From NCBI RefSeq assembly GCF_014698045.1, contig NZ_JACJSE010000007.1, positions 62,001-126,000 on the forward strand: a stretch of DNA of 64,000 nucleotides. Reading direction: 5' to 3'. The notes beneath the pieces are model-generated. The model saw nothing but the letters and a program-made list of their open reading frames with translations, had not been told where the DNA came from and made no database searches. The stretch comes from Aulosira sp. FACHB-615 (GTDB lineage Bacteria > Cyanobacteriota > Cyanobacteriia > Cyanobacteriales > Nostocaceae). This document shows, one piece after another, positions 16,323 through 25,915 of the stretch (its first letter is position 1; the number at the start of each line of letters is the position of its first letter). Both the position numbers and the translations under genes were made by a program.

Positions 16323-19300
16323 ATGATTATTAAAATTGTTCTGCAATTATTTATAATTCTGACATTTGTACTCAGCATTAGTGGCTGTAGTTTATTAGGT
16401 GTATCCTCAAACAAAGAACCGTTACCCGCCGTTTCTCCCCTTACCCCACCAAAGTTACCAGACTGGATTGAACAAATTAGTCCTATTGGTGATGCTACAC
16501 CTTTAAATCAAATTCGTATCCGTTTTAAGGAAGCATTAATTCCTGTTGAAAACCTTGACAGCCCAGAACAGCAAAATTTATTACAAAAATTTACTGTATG
16601 GCCGCCTTTACCCGGTCAATTTCGCTTTTTAACACCACGCATGGTAGGTTTTCAAGTAGATAAATCCCTACCCCAAGCCACAAGGTTTCAAGTTACTTTA
16701 AAAGCAGGTTTGGCAGATTTAAAAAATCACAAGTTAAATCAAGATTTAGCTTGGACTTTTAATACTGAACCTATTAAGTTGACTGATTTACCCGGTGTGA
16801 ATCCTGTGGAAAAGGCAGAGATTCAACCTATAGATTTAAAACAAAAACTGCAATTTACTTCAAATGTCGAATTAAACTTAGATTCATTACAAAAACATCT
16901 TAAGCTTGTCCCCGAAGGTAAAAATAAAGATATCAGTTTTAATATAGACTTAGCGAAAGAGGAAAAACCAACAGAAGGTGAAGACCCTTTAGCAAAGTTT
17001 GACCCTTCAATGCGTAATTGGGTTTATAATCTCATACCCCAGCAAAGTTTAGAAAAAGCGACTAATTACCGTCTGGTATTTTCCCCTGGTATATTACCAA
17101 ATTACGGTAATTTACCTACAGATAAAGAGTCTGTAAGTAAGTTGGCGACTTATTCACCTTTAGAGTTTAAAACCATCAACTTTTACGGACAACCTGATGT
17201 TAACGGTACTTATGGAAGGTTTGTTAAAGGTAGTCCGCAGCTAGAATTTAATAATATATTACTGGCAGATTCAGTTAAAGATAATATCAAAGTTGACCCA
17301 GCACCAAAAGATATCTCTCGACTGTTCCAAGTTCCAGAAGAATCTAATTTAGTGACGATTAATCCCTACGCTTTAGAATCTGCGACTAATTATAAAATTA
17401 CGATTGGGACAAATATTAAAGATAAATTCGGACAGACTTTAAATAAACCTGTCACCCTACAATATAATACTGGCGATTTGGCGGGGGATATTTGGGTTCC
17501 GTCAGATTTACATATCTTTCCCTCCAGTCAAAATTTACAGTTAAATATTAGTACAGTTAATTTACCAGAGTCGAAATATAAAGCTGCTTATCGTGTAGTT
17601 CAGCCCAGCGATTTAGTCTATTTTAATAGTGCTTCGCCAAAAGGCAATGATAATGAGTTATTACCACAGCTAAATTCATGGCAAAGCTTTAAAGTCAACT
17701 CTAAGAAAAATCAACTTGTTGATGTCAATGTCCCATTACGAGAAAAGCTTGGTAGTCCAACAGGGATGTTAGCTTATGGAGTCCAAGCACGCACAAATAA
17801 ATATCAAGATAATGGCAAGGAATTGTGGCGGGAACCTGTAACTTATGGTTTAGTACAGTTGACAAATTTAGGTGTATTTAGTCAATGGTTTCCTGACTCT
17901 GGTTTAATTCGGGTGCATCATTTGAGTGATGGTTCACCAGCTAAGAATGCAGCTATTGAAGTTTATCCATCAAAGTTAGAGGAAAAATATCCCAGTAATG
18001 CTGTACCTTGCGCGACTGGTACAACTGATGAAAATGGCACTTTAAGACTACAAGTTGATAATTTAAAACAGTGTTTTCCTGATAATCAAAGATTTACGAA
18101 ATCGCCACAACTATTAGTAATTGCGCGAGAAAATCAAGATTGGGCTTTTGCGAGAACCGAAGAATATAGCGGGTCTTTTGGTTATGGTATTGATGCAGGT
18201 TGGCAAGAAGCTAAAGCAGAATCACGAGGTGTAATTTTTTCTGATAGAGACTTATATCAGCCAGGAGAAAAAGCTTGGTTTACTGGTTTTGCTGATTATT
18301 TAGAAAATGGGACTCTCCAGCAAGATAAAAACGCTGTTTATCAATTAACTCTAATTAATCCCGACGGACAGAAAACCCAATTAGGTGGCAAAACCACCAA
18401 TGAGTTTGGGACATTTTCTCTAGAGTTACCCATTCAGAAAACTCAAGCTTTGGGCTACTATACTATCCAAGGTAAAGGTAAGGCAGGACAAGAAATTTCC
18501 GGCGAGTTTCGGGTGGCTGAATTTAAACCGCCTAACTTTAAAGTTGAACTTAATTTAGATAAAGAATTTGCCCTAGCTAACGATAAAGTGGAAGCGAAAG
18601 CCGCTAGTAATTATTTATTTGGTGCGCCTGTGGAAGCTGGGGAAGCCAAATATTTTGTCACGCGCCAACAGACTAGTTTTATCCCTAAAGGTTGGGAAGA
18701 ATTTAGTTTTGGGAGACAATGGTTTTGGCCGGAAGAAAGTCCATCGTTAACTAGTGAGGTTTTGCAAACGAGTGACAAGTTAGATGCAAGTGGTAAAACG
18801 AGTCAAACTGTGACGGTGGCGAAAGATTTACCTTACCCAATGACTTATCAAGTAGATGTGCAAGTTGCAGATGTTTCTAATTTATCTGTGGCTGCTTCTC
18901 AAAAGTTTACGGCTTTACCCAGTAACAAACTTATTGGACTCAAAAGTAATTTTATTGCTGATGCTGGTAAGGCTTTACCTGTAGAAATAATAGTGACTGA
19001 ACCTACAGGGAAACCCATCACAGGTCAACGGGTACGGATAGAATTACAACAGATGAAATATAGTAGTGTGACGCAGTTAGTGGAAGGAAGTCGCACTGCG
19101 AAAAATCAATTGGAATATAAAACAGTAGAACAAACAGATATTACTTCTGCTGATAGTCCCCAGATATTAACTTTAACACCACCCGAATCAGGCTCATACA
19201 GAATTAGAGCTAATTTTAGGGATACAAAAGAGGAATTAACGGCGACAGATTTACAAATTTGGGCAACAGGAGAAACCCCAGTTTATTGGAGTTCGGAAGA

Positions 19301-22058
19301 CCGCGATCGCCTAGAAGTTAAACTAGATAAAAAAGAGTATAATCCAGGGGAAACTGCCACAGCTTTAATTCAATCTCCCTACCCCGAAGCGGAATTATAT
19401 TTTGCGGTAATTAAAGACAAACCAATTTATCAACAAGTAACCAAAATCAAGGGAGGCGCACCCCAAATTCAGTTTCAAGTCACACCAGAAATGTTACCTA
19501 ATGCAGCAGTAGAAGCTGTATTAGTCAGACAAGGCGCACCTCTCAACCAAGTCGAACCAGGAAGTTTAGATAAATTAGTAAAAATTGGTTTCTCACCTTT
19601 TAAAGTCAACTTGCAAGATAAATATTTAAAGGTGCAAGTCACACCTTTGCAAGCATCTTTAGAACCGGGTGCAGAACAAACAATACAGCTAGAACTGAAA
19701 GACAACCAAAATAACCCCACCCCAGGACAATTTACTGTTATGGTGGTGAATGAAGCGGTGTTGCAACTATCTGGTTATCGTCCGCCAGACTTGGTAGATA
19801 CAGTCTACGCAGAACAGCAAATATCTACCCGGTTCAGCGATAATCGTCCTGATGTGGTGATACAACCCCAAGATATAGCGAAGCCTAAAGGTTGGGGTTA
19901 TGGCGGTGGTTTTTCTGTCGGTGCAGCAAATACCCGCGTCCGCACAGATTTTCAAGCTTTGGCTTACTACAACGGTTCAGTGTTAGCTGATGCGAGTGGT
20001 AAGGCGCAGATAACCTTTAAATTACCGGATGATTTTACCACATGGCGAGTGATGGCTGTCGCTACTGATGGAAACTTGCGCTTTGGTAACGCTGATGCGA
20101 CATTTATCACCACCAAACCACTGCTAACTAATGCCATCTTGCCACAGTTTGTCCGTCCAGGCGATCGCATCTTCGCTGGTTTATCTGTCACCAACACCAC
20201 CGGGAATAACGGAAACCTCTCAATTAACGGCGAACTTAGCGGTACAGTCAAGTTTGCGGAAAATAACCCCACCACAACTTCCTTGCAAACCAACGCTGAA
20301 CCAGCCACCAAAGCTTATCGCTTCCCCATGATTGCAGGTGGCGTTGGTGAAAGTAAAGTTAGGTTCACCACCCAACTAAATAATACAGCCGATGCTTTTG
20401 AACTGCCTTTAGAAGTGAAGCCGTTAGAAATTACCGAACAAGTTGTAGAAGCTGGCGTGACAGAAAAGCAAGTCAAAATTCCCCTGAATGTTGATAAAAA
20501 TGTCTACCCGGAAGCAGGTGGTTTAGATATTCAATTAGCGAGTACATTAATACCCGAAATTAAAGCACCCGCGAAACAAGTTTTAGAAGATGATGATTTA
20601 CCCTTTGCAGAACCAGCCGCCAGTCAATTAATTATTGCTGCTAACCTGCAAACTTTAGGTAAACAATACAGTCAAACATTCGCTGAATTTAATCCTAGCC
20701 AAAAAGCAAACCAAGCCATTACCCAACTGCAAAAATTACAAATAGCCGATGGTGGTTTTGCTGCTTATCCAGGACAAGAAAAATCAGACCCTTGGGTTTC
20801 TGCATACTCGGCGGAATCTTTAGTAAAAGCTAATCAAGCATTTCCTGGTTTTATCGATTCTGCAACATTAACGCGCTTGAAAAATTATCTGCAAAAGGTA
20901 GTAGCAAACCCAGGACAGTATGAATTTTGTAAACAGCAAATTTGTAAAAATCAACTGCAATTAAACGCCTTAATCGCCTTAGCAGAATTAGGTGATAAAA
21001 GCAATAGTTTCTTAGGCGATATTTACCAACAACTCAATAACTTTGATATCGTCACCCAAATCAAACTAGCGCGGTACTTATCGCAATTCCCCGAATGGCA
21101 AGATGAATCAAAACAAATGTTGAACCAGTTACAACAAAATATCTATGAAACTGGACGCAACGCCGTAATTAGTTTACCCCAAAGTTGGGGATGGATGAAT
21201 TCATCTACCACCGCCCAAGCACAAGCTTTAAGGTTATTTATTGCCAAACAAAGTAAACCGGAAGTTCTGGATAAATTATTCCAAAGTCTATTAAGTTTAC
21301 GCCGCAATGGCACATGGCAAACTAACTATAATAATGCTCAAGCTTTAACAGCTTTAGTAGAATATAGTCAACTCCAACCCACACCACCAAACTTTGCCGC
21401 CACAGTTCAATTAGCTCGTCAAAAGTTAGGTGAAAATCGCTTTGATGGTTACAAAAATCCTAACTTGCAGCTAAATGTTGCAATGGATAAATTACCCCGT
21501 GGTCGTCATGATTTGATAATACAAAAATCGGGTAGGGGCAAATTACATTATTTAGTTGCCTATAATTATCGCTTGCAAGGTAATCAACCAGGCAGATTTA
21601 ACGGTTTACGTGTCACACGCGAAATTAGCAAAGTCGGAGAAGAAAAAGTTCTGCAAAAAACCGGGATGTATGCTGTAGATAAACCCTTAACTGTCGATAG
21701 TGGACAAGTATTTGATATTGGTTTAGAAATAATTGCAGACCATCCTGTAGACCATATAGTCATTAAAGACCCATTACCAGCAGGGTTTGAAGCCGTAGAC
21801 CAGAGTTTTCAAACTGCGACAGCCGCATTGCAAGCCAAAGCCGATAGTTGGCAACTTGGTTATCGCAATATTTACCGCGATCGCATTATCGCCTACGCCG
21901 ACCACCTCGAACCAGGAGTTTATAGCCTACATTACCTAGTCCGTTCTGTGACTCCCGGTACATATACATGGCCTGGCGCAGAAGCACATTTGCAGTATGC
22001 ACCAGAAGAATTTGGACGCACTGCTGAGTCTACAATTGTGCTTGAGGAGAAGCGTTGA
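16323..22058 (+). CDS. Alpha-2-macroglobulin family lipoprotein (thioester motif absent)
   Basis: 1911 residues. N-terminal lipoprotein signal with lipobox ISGC (Cys22), so it is anchored to a membrane facing the periplasm. A long series of macroglobulin beta domains follows (Ig-like strands throughout residues 40-1180), a bait-region-like stretch, the conserved YNGSVLADASGKAQITFKLP / DFTTWRVMAVATD block, and a C-terminal alpha-toroid (IADGGFAAYPGQEKSDPWVSAY). The place where active members carry CxEQ reads LPFAEPAASQ, so the thioester Cys and Gln are missing, as in E. coli YfaS. Bacterial members trap foreign proteases in the periplasm; those with PBP1C are thought to guard a damaged wall. 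Without the thioester, trapping would have to be non-covalent. The start was chosen for the lipoprotein signal. Confidence 0.92.
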   Translation: MIIKIVLQLFIILTFVLSISGCSLLGVSSNKEPLPAVSPLTPPKLPDWIEQISPIGDATPLNQIRIRFKEALIPVENLDSPEQQNLLQKFTVWPPLPGQFRFLTPRMVGFQVDKSLPQATRFQVTLKAGLADLKNHKLNQDLAWTFNTEPIKLTDLPGVNPVEKAEIQPIDLKQKLQFTSNVELNLDSLQKHLKLVPEGKNKDISFNIDLAKEEKPTEGEDPLAKFDPSMRNWVYNLIPQQSLEKATNYRLVFSPGILPNYGNLPTDKESVSKLATYSPLEFKTINFYGQPDVNGTYGRFVKGSPQLEFNNILLADSVKDNIKVDPAPKDISRLFQVPEESNLVTINPYALESATNYKITIGTNIKDKFGQTLNKPVTLQYNTGDLAGDIWVPSDLHIFPSSQNLQLNISTVNLPESKYKAAYRVVQPSDLVYFNSASPKGNDNELLPQLNSWQSFKVNSKKNQLVDVNVPLREKLGSPTGMLAYGVQARTNKYQDNGKELWREPVTYGLVQLTNLGVFSQWFPDSGLIRVHHLSDGSPAKNAAIEVYPSKLEEKYPSNAVPCATGTTDENGTLRLQVDNLKQCFPDNQRFTKSPQLLVIARENQDWAFARTEEYSGSFGYGIDAGWQEAKAESRGVIFSDRDLYQPGEKAWFTGFADYLENGTLQQDKNAVYQLTLINPDGQKTQLGGKTTNEFGTFSLELPIQKTQALGYYTIQGKGKAGQEISGEFRVAEFKPPNFKVELNLDKEFALANDKVEAKAASNYLFGAPVEAGEAKYFVTRQQTSFIPKGWEEFSFGRQWFWPEESPSLTSEVLQTSDKLDASGKTSQTVTVAKDLPYPMTYQVDVQVADVSNLSVAASQKFTALPSNKLIGLKSNFIADAGKALPVEIIVTEPTGKPITGQRVRIELQQMKYSSVTQLVEGSRTAKNQLEYKTVEQTDITSADSPQILTLTPPESGSYRIRANFRDTKEELTATDLQIWATGETPVYWSSEDRDRLEVKLDKKEYNPGETATALIQSPYPEAELYFAVIKDKPIYQQVTKIKGGAPQIQFQVTPEMLPNAAVEAVLVRQGAPLNQVEPGSLDKLVKIGFSPFKVNLQDKYLKVQVTPLQASLEPGAEQTIQLELKDNQNNPTPGQFTVMVVNEAVLQLSGYRPPDLVDTVYAEQQISTRFSDNRPDVVIQPQDIAKPKGWGYGGGFSVGAANTRVRTDFQALAYYNGSVLADASGKAQITFKLPDDFTTWRVMAVATDGNLRFGNADATFITTKPLLTNAILPQFVRPGDRIFAGLSVTNTTGNNGNLSINGELSGTVKFAENNPTTTSLQTNAEPATKAYRFPMIAGGVGESKVRFTTQLNNTADAFELPLEVKPLEITEQVVEAGVTEKQVKIPLNVDKNVYPEAGGLDIQLASTLIPEIKAPAKQVLEDDDLPFAEPAASQLIIAANLQTLGKQYSQTFAEFNPSQKANQAITQLQKLQIADGGFAAYPGQEKSDPWVSAYSAESLVKANQAFPGFIDSATLTRLKNYLQKVVANPGQYEFCKQQICKNQLQLNALIALAELGDKSNSFLGDIYQQLNNFDIVTQIKLARYLSQFPEWQDESKQMLNQLQQNIYETGRNAVISLPQSWGWMNSSTTAQAQALRLFIAKQSKPEVLDKLFQSLLSLRRNGTWQTNYNNAQALTALVEYSQLQPTPPNFAATVQLARQKLGENRFDGYKNPNLQLNVAMDKLPRGRHDLIIQKSGRGKLHYLVAYNYRLQGNQPGRFNGLRVTREISKVGEEKVLQKTGMYAVDKPLTVDSGQVFDIGLEIIADHPVDHIVIKDPLPAGFEAVDQSFQTATAALQAKADSWQLGYRNIYRDRIIAYADHLEPGVYSLHYLVRSVTPGTYTWPGAEAHLQYAPEEFGRTAESTIVLEEKR

Positions 22059-22109
22059 TTTTGAAACCCAGAGTCTTTCTCTGTGCGTTCTCTGTGTCTC
22101 TGTGGTTAG

Positions 22110-22778
22110 TTAAACAAATCGCTGCACAAACGCAGCATATTCCGACGACTTCAACCCCTCTTGTAACACCTCCAAAACTCGCGCCATCTGATTACTTAAC
22201 AGCGCCTCCTCTGCCAACCACAACCCCGGAAACACCTGAGAACGAATAATGCCATCTGCACCAGGAGATAGCAATTGATACTCGCCATCAACTAAGCAAA
22301 ACCATGCCAATTGATTCTCATAAGATTGCCAGATAACATACTCCAACACCCCATTCCGACGATAAACTTGCTTTTTAATACCCGTATCAATTGAGACGCT
22401 ACTTGCAGCAATTTCCACAATTAATTCGGGAGAACCTTCAATATAACCGTCACGGCTTAATCGAGTTTGTCCACCCGCCGCAGGTTCAATAAAAAGTACT
22501 GCGTCTGGTTGGGGTTCGTTATCTAAATCTAATCTGACTGTTGGTTCCACACTCAAGTCAACACCAGGAGTCATGGCTTGATAGACTCCTAACCAAGTCA
22601 TCACCCGACTGTGGGGTTTACCATGCTGTTCATGTCTTAAGGGAGAGGCCACGTAAACGATTCCTTCAATCAACTCTGCTTTCTTGATATGGGGTGCAGC
22701 ATCATAACGACGTTCAAATTCAGGACGAGTTAAGCGATCGCCACTTTCCAAAGGAGGTATTGCTTGTGTATTCACCAT
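22110..22778 (-). CDS. Uma2-family protein (DUF820, PD-(D/E)XK nuclease fold)
   Basis: 222 residues. Contains the family's core: RRYDAAPHIKKAELIEGIVYVASPLRHEQH at the N-terminus, then PDAVLFIEPAAGG with the PD of the nuclease motif, and SPELIVEIAASSVSIDT with E-x-A replacing the ExK/ExQ element. The end has a strand-rich part with VIWQSYENQLAWF. This family is strongly expanded in filamentous cyanobacteria; its true role is not established. Its 3' end overlaps the tail of a weak open frame on the other strand, which I consider non-coding. Another Uma2 gene is at 58655. No partner genes. Confidence 0.9.
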   Translation of the reverse strand: MVNTQAIPPLESGDRLTRPEFERRYDAAPHIKKAELIEGIVYVASPLRHEQHGKPHSRVMTWLGVYQAMTPGVDLSVEPTVRLDLDNEPQPDAVLFIEPAAGGQTRLSRDGYIEGSPELIVEIAASSVSIDTGIKKQVYRRNGVLEYVIWQSYENQLAWFCLVDGEYQLLSPGADGIIRSQVFPGLWLAEEALLSNQMARVLEVLQEGLKSSEYAAFVQRFV

Positions 22779-22847
22779 TTGTCAAGCTGGGGATTTATTA
22801 GATACTTCTCACTTTAGCAAACCGCAGTTATTGACAAGTCTAAACCA

Positions 22848-22975
22848 TATAGCAATCCTATGTGAGTTGTGAAAAATTATTATTTTTAACGAACCGCAAA
22901 GGGCGCAAAGGACACAAAGAAAGAGAAGGAAGAAAAGAAAGAGAATTTCACAAATGATTTAGGATTGCTATATCA
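22848..22975. repeat. MITE-like element with 14-bp inverted ends, next to the cbiO stop
   Basis: Left end ATATAGCAATCCTA (22849-22862) and right end TAGGATTGCTATAT are complementary. TTGTGAAA and TTTCACAA repeat the symmetry inside. The interior holds a CCGCAAAGGGCGCAAAGGAC unit. The right end abuts the stop codon of cbiO. A shorter relative lies at 28468-28530, and a single end near 13478. Confidence 0.8.
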
Positions 22976-23830
22976 CGATGCAAAATCATGAAATAATTTT
23001 AATATTCTTTGCCTTACCCTTTGTCTAACGGCTTCATCCTCACCTGATAACCCATCGAATAACATTTCATATATCAAAGGTACGCCTAACTCTAACTCTT
23101 CTAATAAAGAACGCTGACTAAATACATCTTGCGGTTCACCTTCTACTATCAATTGTCCTTTATCCATGACAAAAACCCAATCTGCCCAACGATACACAAA
23201 ATCTAAATCATGGGTTGCCATCATTAAAGTCGTACCATTTCGATGAATTTTTTGCAGAGTTTTCAGCAAATTCCGTGTATGTTTCACATCTAAATAAGCT
23301 GTCGGTTCATCTAACAATAATAATTCAGGATTCAATACCATCACATCTGCTATAGAAACCCGCTTTTTTTGTCCTAAACTTAAATGATGTACTGGTCTTT
23401 CAGCTAAAGCTGTCAACCCAAATTCTAATAATATTTGTTCTACTCGTGCTTGAATTTGCGAAACTGGAAGTCCTAAATTACACAAACCATAAGATATATC
23501 TTCTTCCACAGTAGAAGCTACTAATTGCTGTTCGGGATCTTGAAAGATTAGCCCGACTTGTTGACGCAATTTCCCCAGATAATTACGATGATAAGTTAAC
23601 GGTTCTCCGCGCCACCGCACAACACCCGCATTAGGTTTATATAAACCATTAGCTAATAAAAATAATGTGGTTTTCCCACAACCATTCTGCCCAATTAACG
23701 CACATCTTTTACCCAATGGAACTTTTAAGTTAAGACCATTCAAAGCTGATTGCTGTGCGCCGGAATAGGTGTAAGATACTTGCTCAAATTCTAATAAATA
23801 TTCCTGCATTTCGCCAAAATTCCAATCCAA
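22973..23830 (-). CDS. cbiO: Cobalt ECF transporter ATPase CbiO
   Basis: 285 residues; ATP-binding subunit of the energy-coupling-factor cobalt importer, on the cytoplasmic face. Walker A GQNGCGKTTL, Q-loop IFQDPEQQ, signature LSLGQKKRVSIA, Walker B LLLLDEPTAYLD and the H-loop ATHDLDF are all intact. The frame opens at 23830 and overlaps cbiQ by 47 bases; the internal Met at 23809 (MQEYLLEFEQVSYTYSG) gives a normal-length start with less overlap and is equally possible. Last gene of the cbiMNQO operon. Its stop codon adjoins a MITE-like element. The C-terminus is rich in charged residues (RQRVRQRILKLFHDF). Confidence 0.95.
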   Translation of the reverse strand: MDWNFGEMQEYLLEFEQVSYTYSGAQQSALNGLNLKVPLGKRCALIGQNGCGKTTLFLLANGLYKPNAGVVRWRGEPLTYHRNYLGKLRQQVGLIFQDPEQQLVASTVEEDISYGLCNLGLPVSQIQARVEQILLEFGLTALAERPVHHLSLGQKKRVSIADVMVLNPELLLLDEPTAYLDVKHTRNLLKTLQKIHRNGTTLMMATHDLDFVYRWADWVFVMDKGQLIVEGEPQDVFSQRSLLEELELGVPLIYEMLFDGLSGEDEAVRQRVRQRILKLFHDFAS

Positions 23831-24596
23831 TTAAACAAATACAGCCGCAAATTGCTTCGATAATATATCTGGTTTGGGGATGATAGCGGCGAGGATGCCA
23901 AACTTTAAATTCCCCAACAAAACCCCGCGCTTCTAAACCCAGAGAAAACTGATTATATGTTTGTAATGTGCGCTGTAAAAGTTGTCCAATTAATATGGCT
24001 AAACTTTTCATCCAAATACGCCAAGTGCGATAGCCACCACGGGAATTTTGCGCTGTCCATATTTCATTGGCTGTATTCAGCAAAATGAAAATAAACCGAT
24101 ACATCAGTAATAACAAATCAGTTAACAGCACTGGAAATCGCAAATAACGCAGAGTTTGTAAGATTTCCGTAAACGGAACAGTTAACATGAGAAAATATAA
24201 GCAGGAAACTGAGGCTAATGCTCTGGTGAAGATTGCCCAGGCTTGCAGACTGCCATGATGACTAACATAAATATAGAATTGTCCAAAACTTAGCCCATAT
24301 AAAGCATCTAATTGCACCTTTGGCAAATCATTAATTGACACACCATTGATGATTAAGGCGGGTAAACTTGTCAAACAAAAAACGATGGTAAATAATAACA
24401 AACGGAAATAAATACTAGCCGGAATTTTGGCATAAACCATTGTCCAAACACCCATCCAAATTGCTATTAAAATCTGCACGAATGGATGGGTAGCAAGGGC
24501 AATAGCAAGAGTAGTCAAGGCAAAAATTAGTTTATGCTCTGGTGGTAATTTTCGCAACCGATTAGTATAAGCTAACGTATCTAATTGCAAACTCAT
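23784..24596 (-). CDS. cbiQ: Cobalt ECF transporter membrane subunit CbiQ
   Basis: 270 residues with five or six hydrophobic segments; the T-component that couples CbiO ATP hydrolysis to CbiM. It has the two cytoplasmic coupling-helix signatures of EcfT proteins: RGGYRTW (A-R-G form, here SRGG) in the middle and LEARGFVG near the C-terminus. N-terminal part: LPPEHKLIFALTTLAIALATHP, typical of the family. The start overlaps the end of cbiN by four bases (ATGA), showing translational coupling. The C-terminal hydrophobic stretch (YIIEAICGCICLIGLEF) overlaps the start of cbiO. Confidence 0.93.
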   Translation of the reverse strand: MSLQLDTLAYTNRLRKLPPEHKLIFALTTLAIALATHPFVQILIAIWMGVWTMVYAKIPASIYFRLLLFTIVFCLTSLPALIINGVSINDLPKVQLDALYGLSFGQFYIYVSHHGSLQAWAIFTRALASVSCLYFLMLTVPFTEILQTLRYLRFPVLLTDLLLLMYRFIFILLNTANEIWTAQNSRGGYRTWRIWMKSLAILIGQLLQRTLQTYNQFSLGLEARGFVGEFKVWHPRRYHPQTRYIIEAICGCICLIGLEFWRNAGIFIRI

Positions 24597-24895
24597 TCTT
24601 CATGCTTTTGTTGTTGGGAACGGCCTTTATATAACCCAATTGCGTAACCAATTACTCCCGCACCCAAAGCTGCTTGCGAAGCAAATAATAAGCTTGCTAT
24701 TTCACCACTAGCTGGTTCAAAAATTGATTTAAACCAAGGTTTATATTCTGGTTGTATCTCACTTATAGCTTCTTGTGCTTTGCCATCAGCACCGCCAAAT
24801 TCTGCATTACGGACAAAGATTAAGGGTGCAACAGCTAAAGCCAATACAGCTAATACTAATAACCAGTTACTCAACCCTTTTTTAGACTGATTCAT
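24593..24895 (-). CDS. cbiN: Cobalt transport protein CbiN
   Basis: 100 residues with one hydrophobic helix at each end (LLVLAVLALAVAPLIFV and AALGAGVIGYAIGLYKG) and a short periplasmic loop between (ADGKAQEAISEIQPEYKPW), the usual CbiN layout. The FGGADGKA motif resembles the conserved FxGxDxxA of CbiN. It is a non-canonical accessory subunit needed for cobalt loading of CbiM. Start and stop overlap the neighbouring genes (14 bases with cbiM, four with cbiQ), so it belongs to the same transcript. Confidence 0.93.
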   Translation of the reverse strand: MNQSKKGLSNWLLVLAVLALAVAPLIFVRNAEFGGADGKAQEAISEIQPEYKPWFKSIFEPASGEIASLLFASQAALGAGVIGYAIGLYKGRSQQQKHEE

Positions 24896-25661
24896 TTCCT
24901 TGGGGTTCCCGTTTGATTAATTTCAGCAATTCTAATTCTTGAGGATTATAAGATTGCAACCAGTTCCACACTAATACAGTTAGCAATCCTTCACTAATTG
25001 CGAGAGGGACTTGAGTTAAGGCAAAAATTCCGGCGAATTTGGTGAATGAAGCAATGAAGCCACCAACAGGCGCGGGAAAAGCTAAGGCGAGTTGGATAGA
25101 AGTAATAATGTAGGTGAGTAAATCTGAAATGGCTGCGGCGAGAAATATGGCGATTTTTGCTTTACCACCCAGCTTAATTGTGAAATTATATATCCAGTAA
25201 GCGGCAAATGGCCCGGCGATCGCCATCGAAAAGGCATTTGCACCCAAAGTTGTCAAACCGCCATGTGCTAACAACAAAGCCTGAAACAACAATACTAAAC
25301 TACCCAAAACCGACATAGTTAAGGGGCCAAACAGCACCGCACCTAACCCTGTGCCGGTAGGATGAGAACAGCTACCTGTAACCGAAGGGATTTTCAAGGC
25401 GGAAAGTACAAAAGTAAACGCACCCGCCAAGCCGAGTAGTAGTTTAAGTTGGGGGTTGGCTTGGGTAATGCGTGTCAAACTCCGCAACCCTAAAAGAAAA
25501 AATGGCAATGCTACAACCCACCAAAAAATCGCCCACTGCACTGGTAAAAAACCTTCCATAATGTGCATTGCGTAGGCGGGTTTGGGTAAACCAACTACTA
25601 AATAAAAACTAATTACTGCCATCAGGCATAGACTAGCTAAAGCCTGCTTTTTTCTGTTCAT
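24882..25661 (-). CDS. cbiM: Cobalt ECF transporter substrate-binding membrane protein CbiM
   Basis: 259 residues. A signal peptide ends in AYA and is followed directly by MHIMEGFLP. In CbiM/NikM the mature N-terminal Met-His (here Met32-His33) lies in the metal-binding pocket. The rest has about seven hydrophobic segments with the conserved SCSHPTGTGLGA and NAFSMAIAGPF sequences. First gene of cbiMNQO. Cobalt, not nickel, is favoured because a cobalamin riboswitch precedes it. The ATG is preceded by GAGG at eight bases, exposed in a hairpin loop (25662-25680). Confidence 0.95.
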   Translation of the reverse strand: MNRKKQALASLCLMAVISFYLVVGLPKPAYAMHIMEGFLPVQWAIFWWVVALPFFLLGLRSLTRITQANPQLKLLLGLAGAFTFVLSALKIPSVTGSCSHPTGTGLGAVLFGPLTMSVLGSLVLLFQALLLAHGGLTTLGANAFSMAIAGPFAAYWIYNFTIKLGGKAKIAIFLAAAISDLLTYIITSIQLALAFPAPVGGFIASFTKFAGIFALTQVPLAISEGLLTVLVWNWLQSYNPQELELLKLIKREPQGNESV

Positions 25662-25680
25662 AATCTGTACCTCGCAGATT
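25662..25680 (-). promoter_or_regulatory. Ribosome-binding-site hairpin of cbiM
   Basis: On the minus strand AATCTG-CGAGGTA-CAGATT directly precedes the ATG (the last T of the stem touches it). The Shine-Dalgarno GAGG lies in the loop of a six-base-pair stem. With the riboswitch immediately upstream, the hairpin is a plausible expression platform, but this is inference. Confidence 0.5.
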
Positions 25681-25687
25681 TATGTAA

Positions 25688-25827
25688 ATATATTCAGTTA
25701 TATCGGCGGGCATCCTGACTCACCCAATTTTGGTTCACAGTTGCGGGACAGTGCCGGATTCTCACCGAACTTTCCCCCTTACGTCTGATGGCTGCTCCCC
25801 ATCAGAACCGATCTCAGTAAATATATC
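25688..25827 (-). promoter_or_regulatory. Cobalamin (B12) riboswitch upstream of cbiMNQO
   Basis: Reading the minus strand: GGTGAGAATCCGGCACTG, then CCCGCAACTGTG and GTGAGTCAGGATGCCCGCC. These are the conserved core, the J region and the closing GAGTCAGGATxCC(T)GCC of cobalamin aptamers. P1 can form between ATTTACTGAGATCGG and CCGATATAACTGAAT at the two edges. The element ends about 27 bases before cbiM, so adenosylcobalamin would turn the cobalt importer off. Edges are estimated from the P1 pairing. Confidence 0.93.
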
Positions 25828-25915
25828 ACTATTTTTAATGTTGCCACTTCCATCGGAGCCGCATCTATTTCAAAAATCAAATATAGTATCATCCATCAGA
25901 GTTAGGTGAGGTTGA

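Noticed and set aside
22055..22249. A short plus-strand frame overlapping the macroglobulin end, with a hydrophobic start
   Set aside because: It reads through a CTCTGTGTCTCTGTGG repeat word and the antisense of the Uma2 gene; no independent support.
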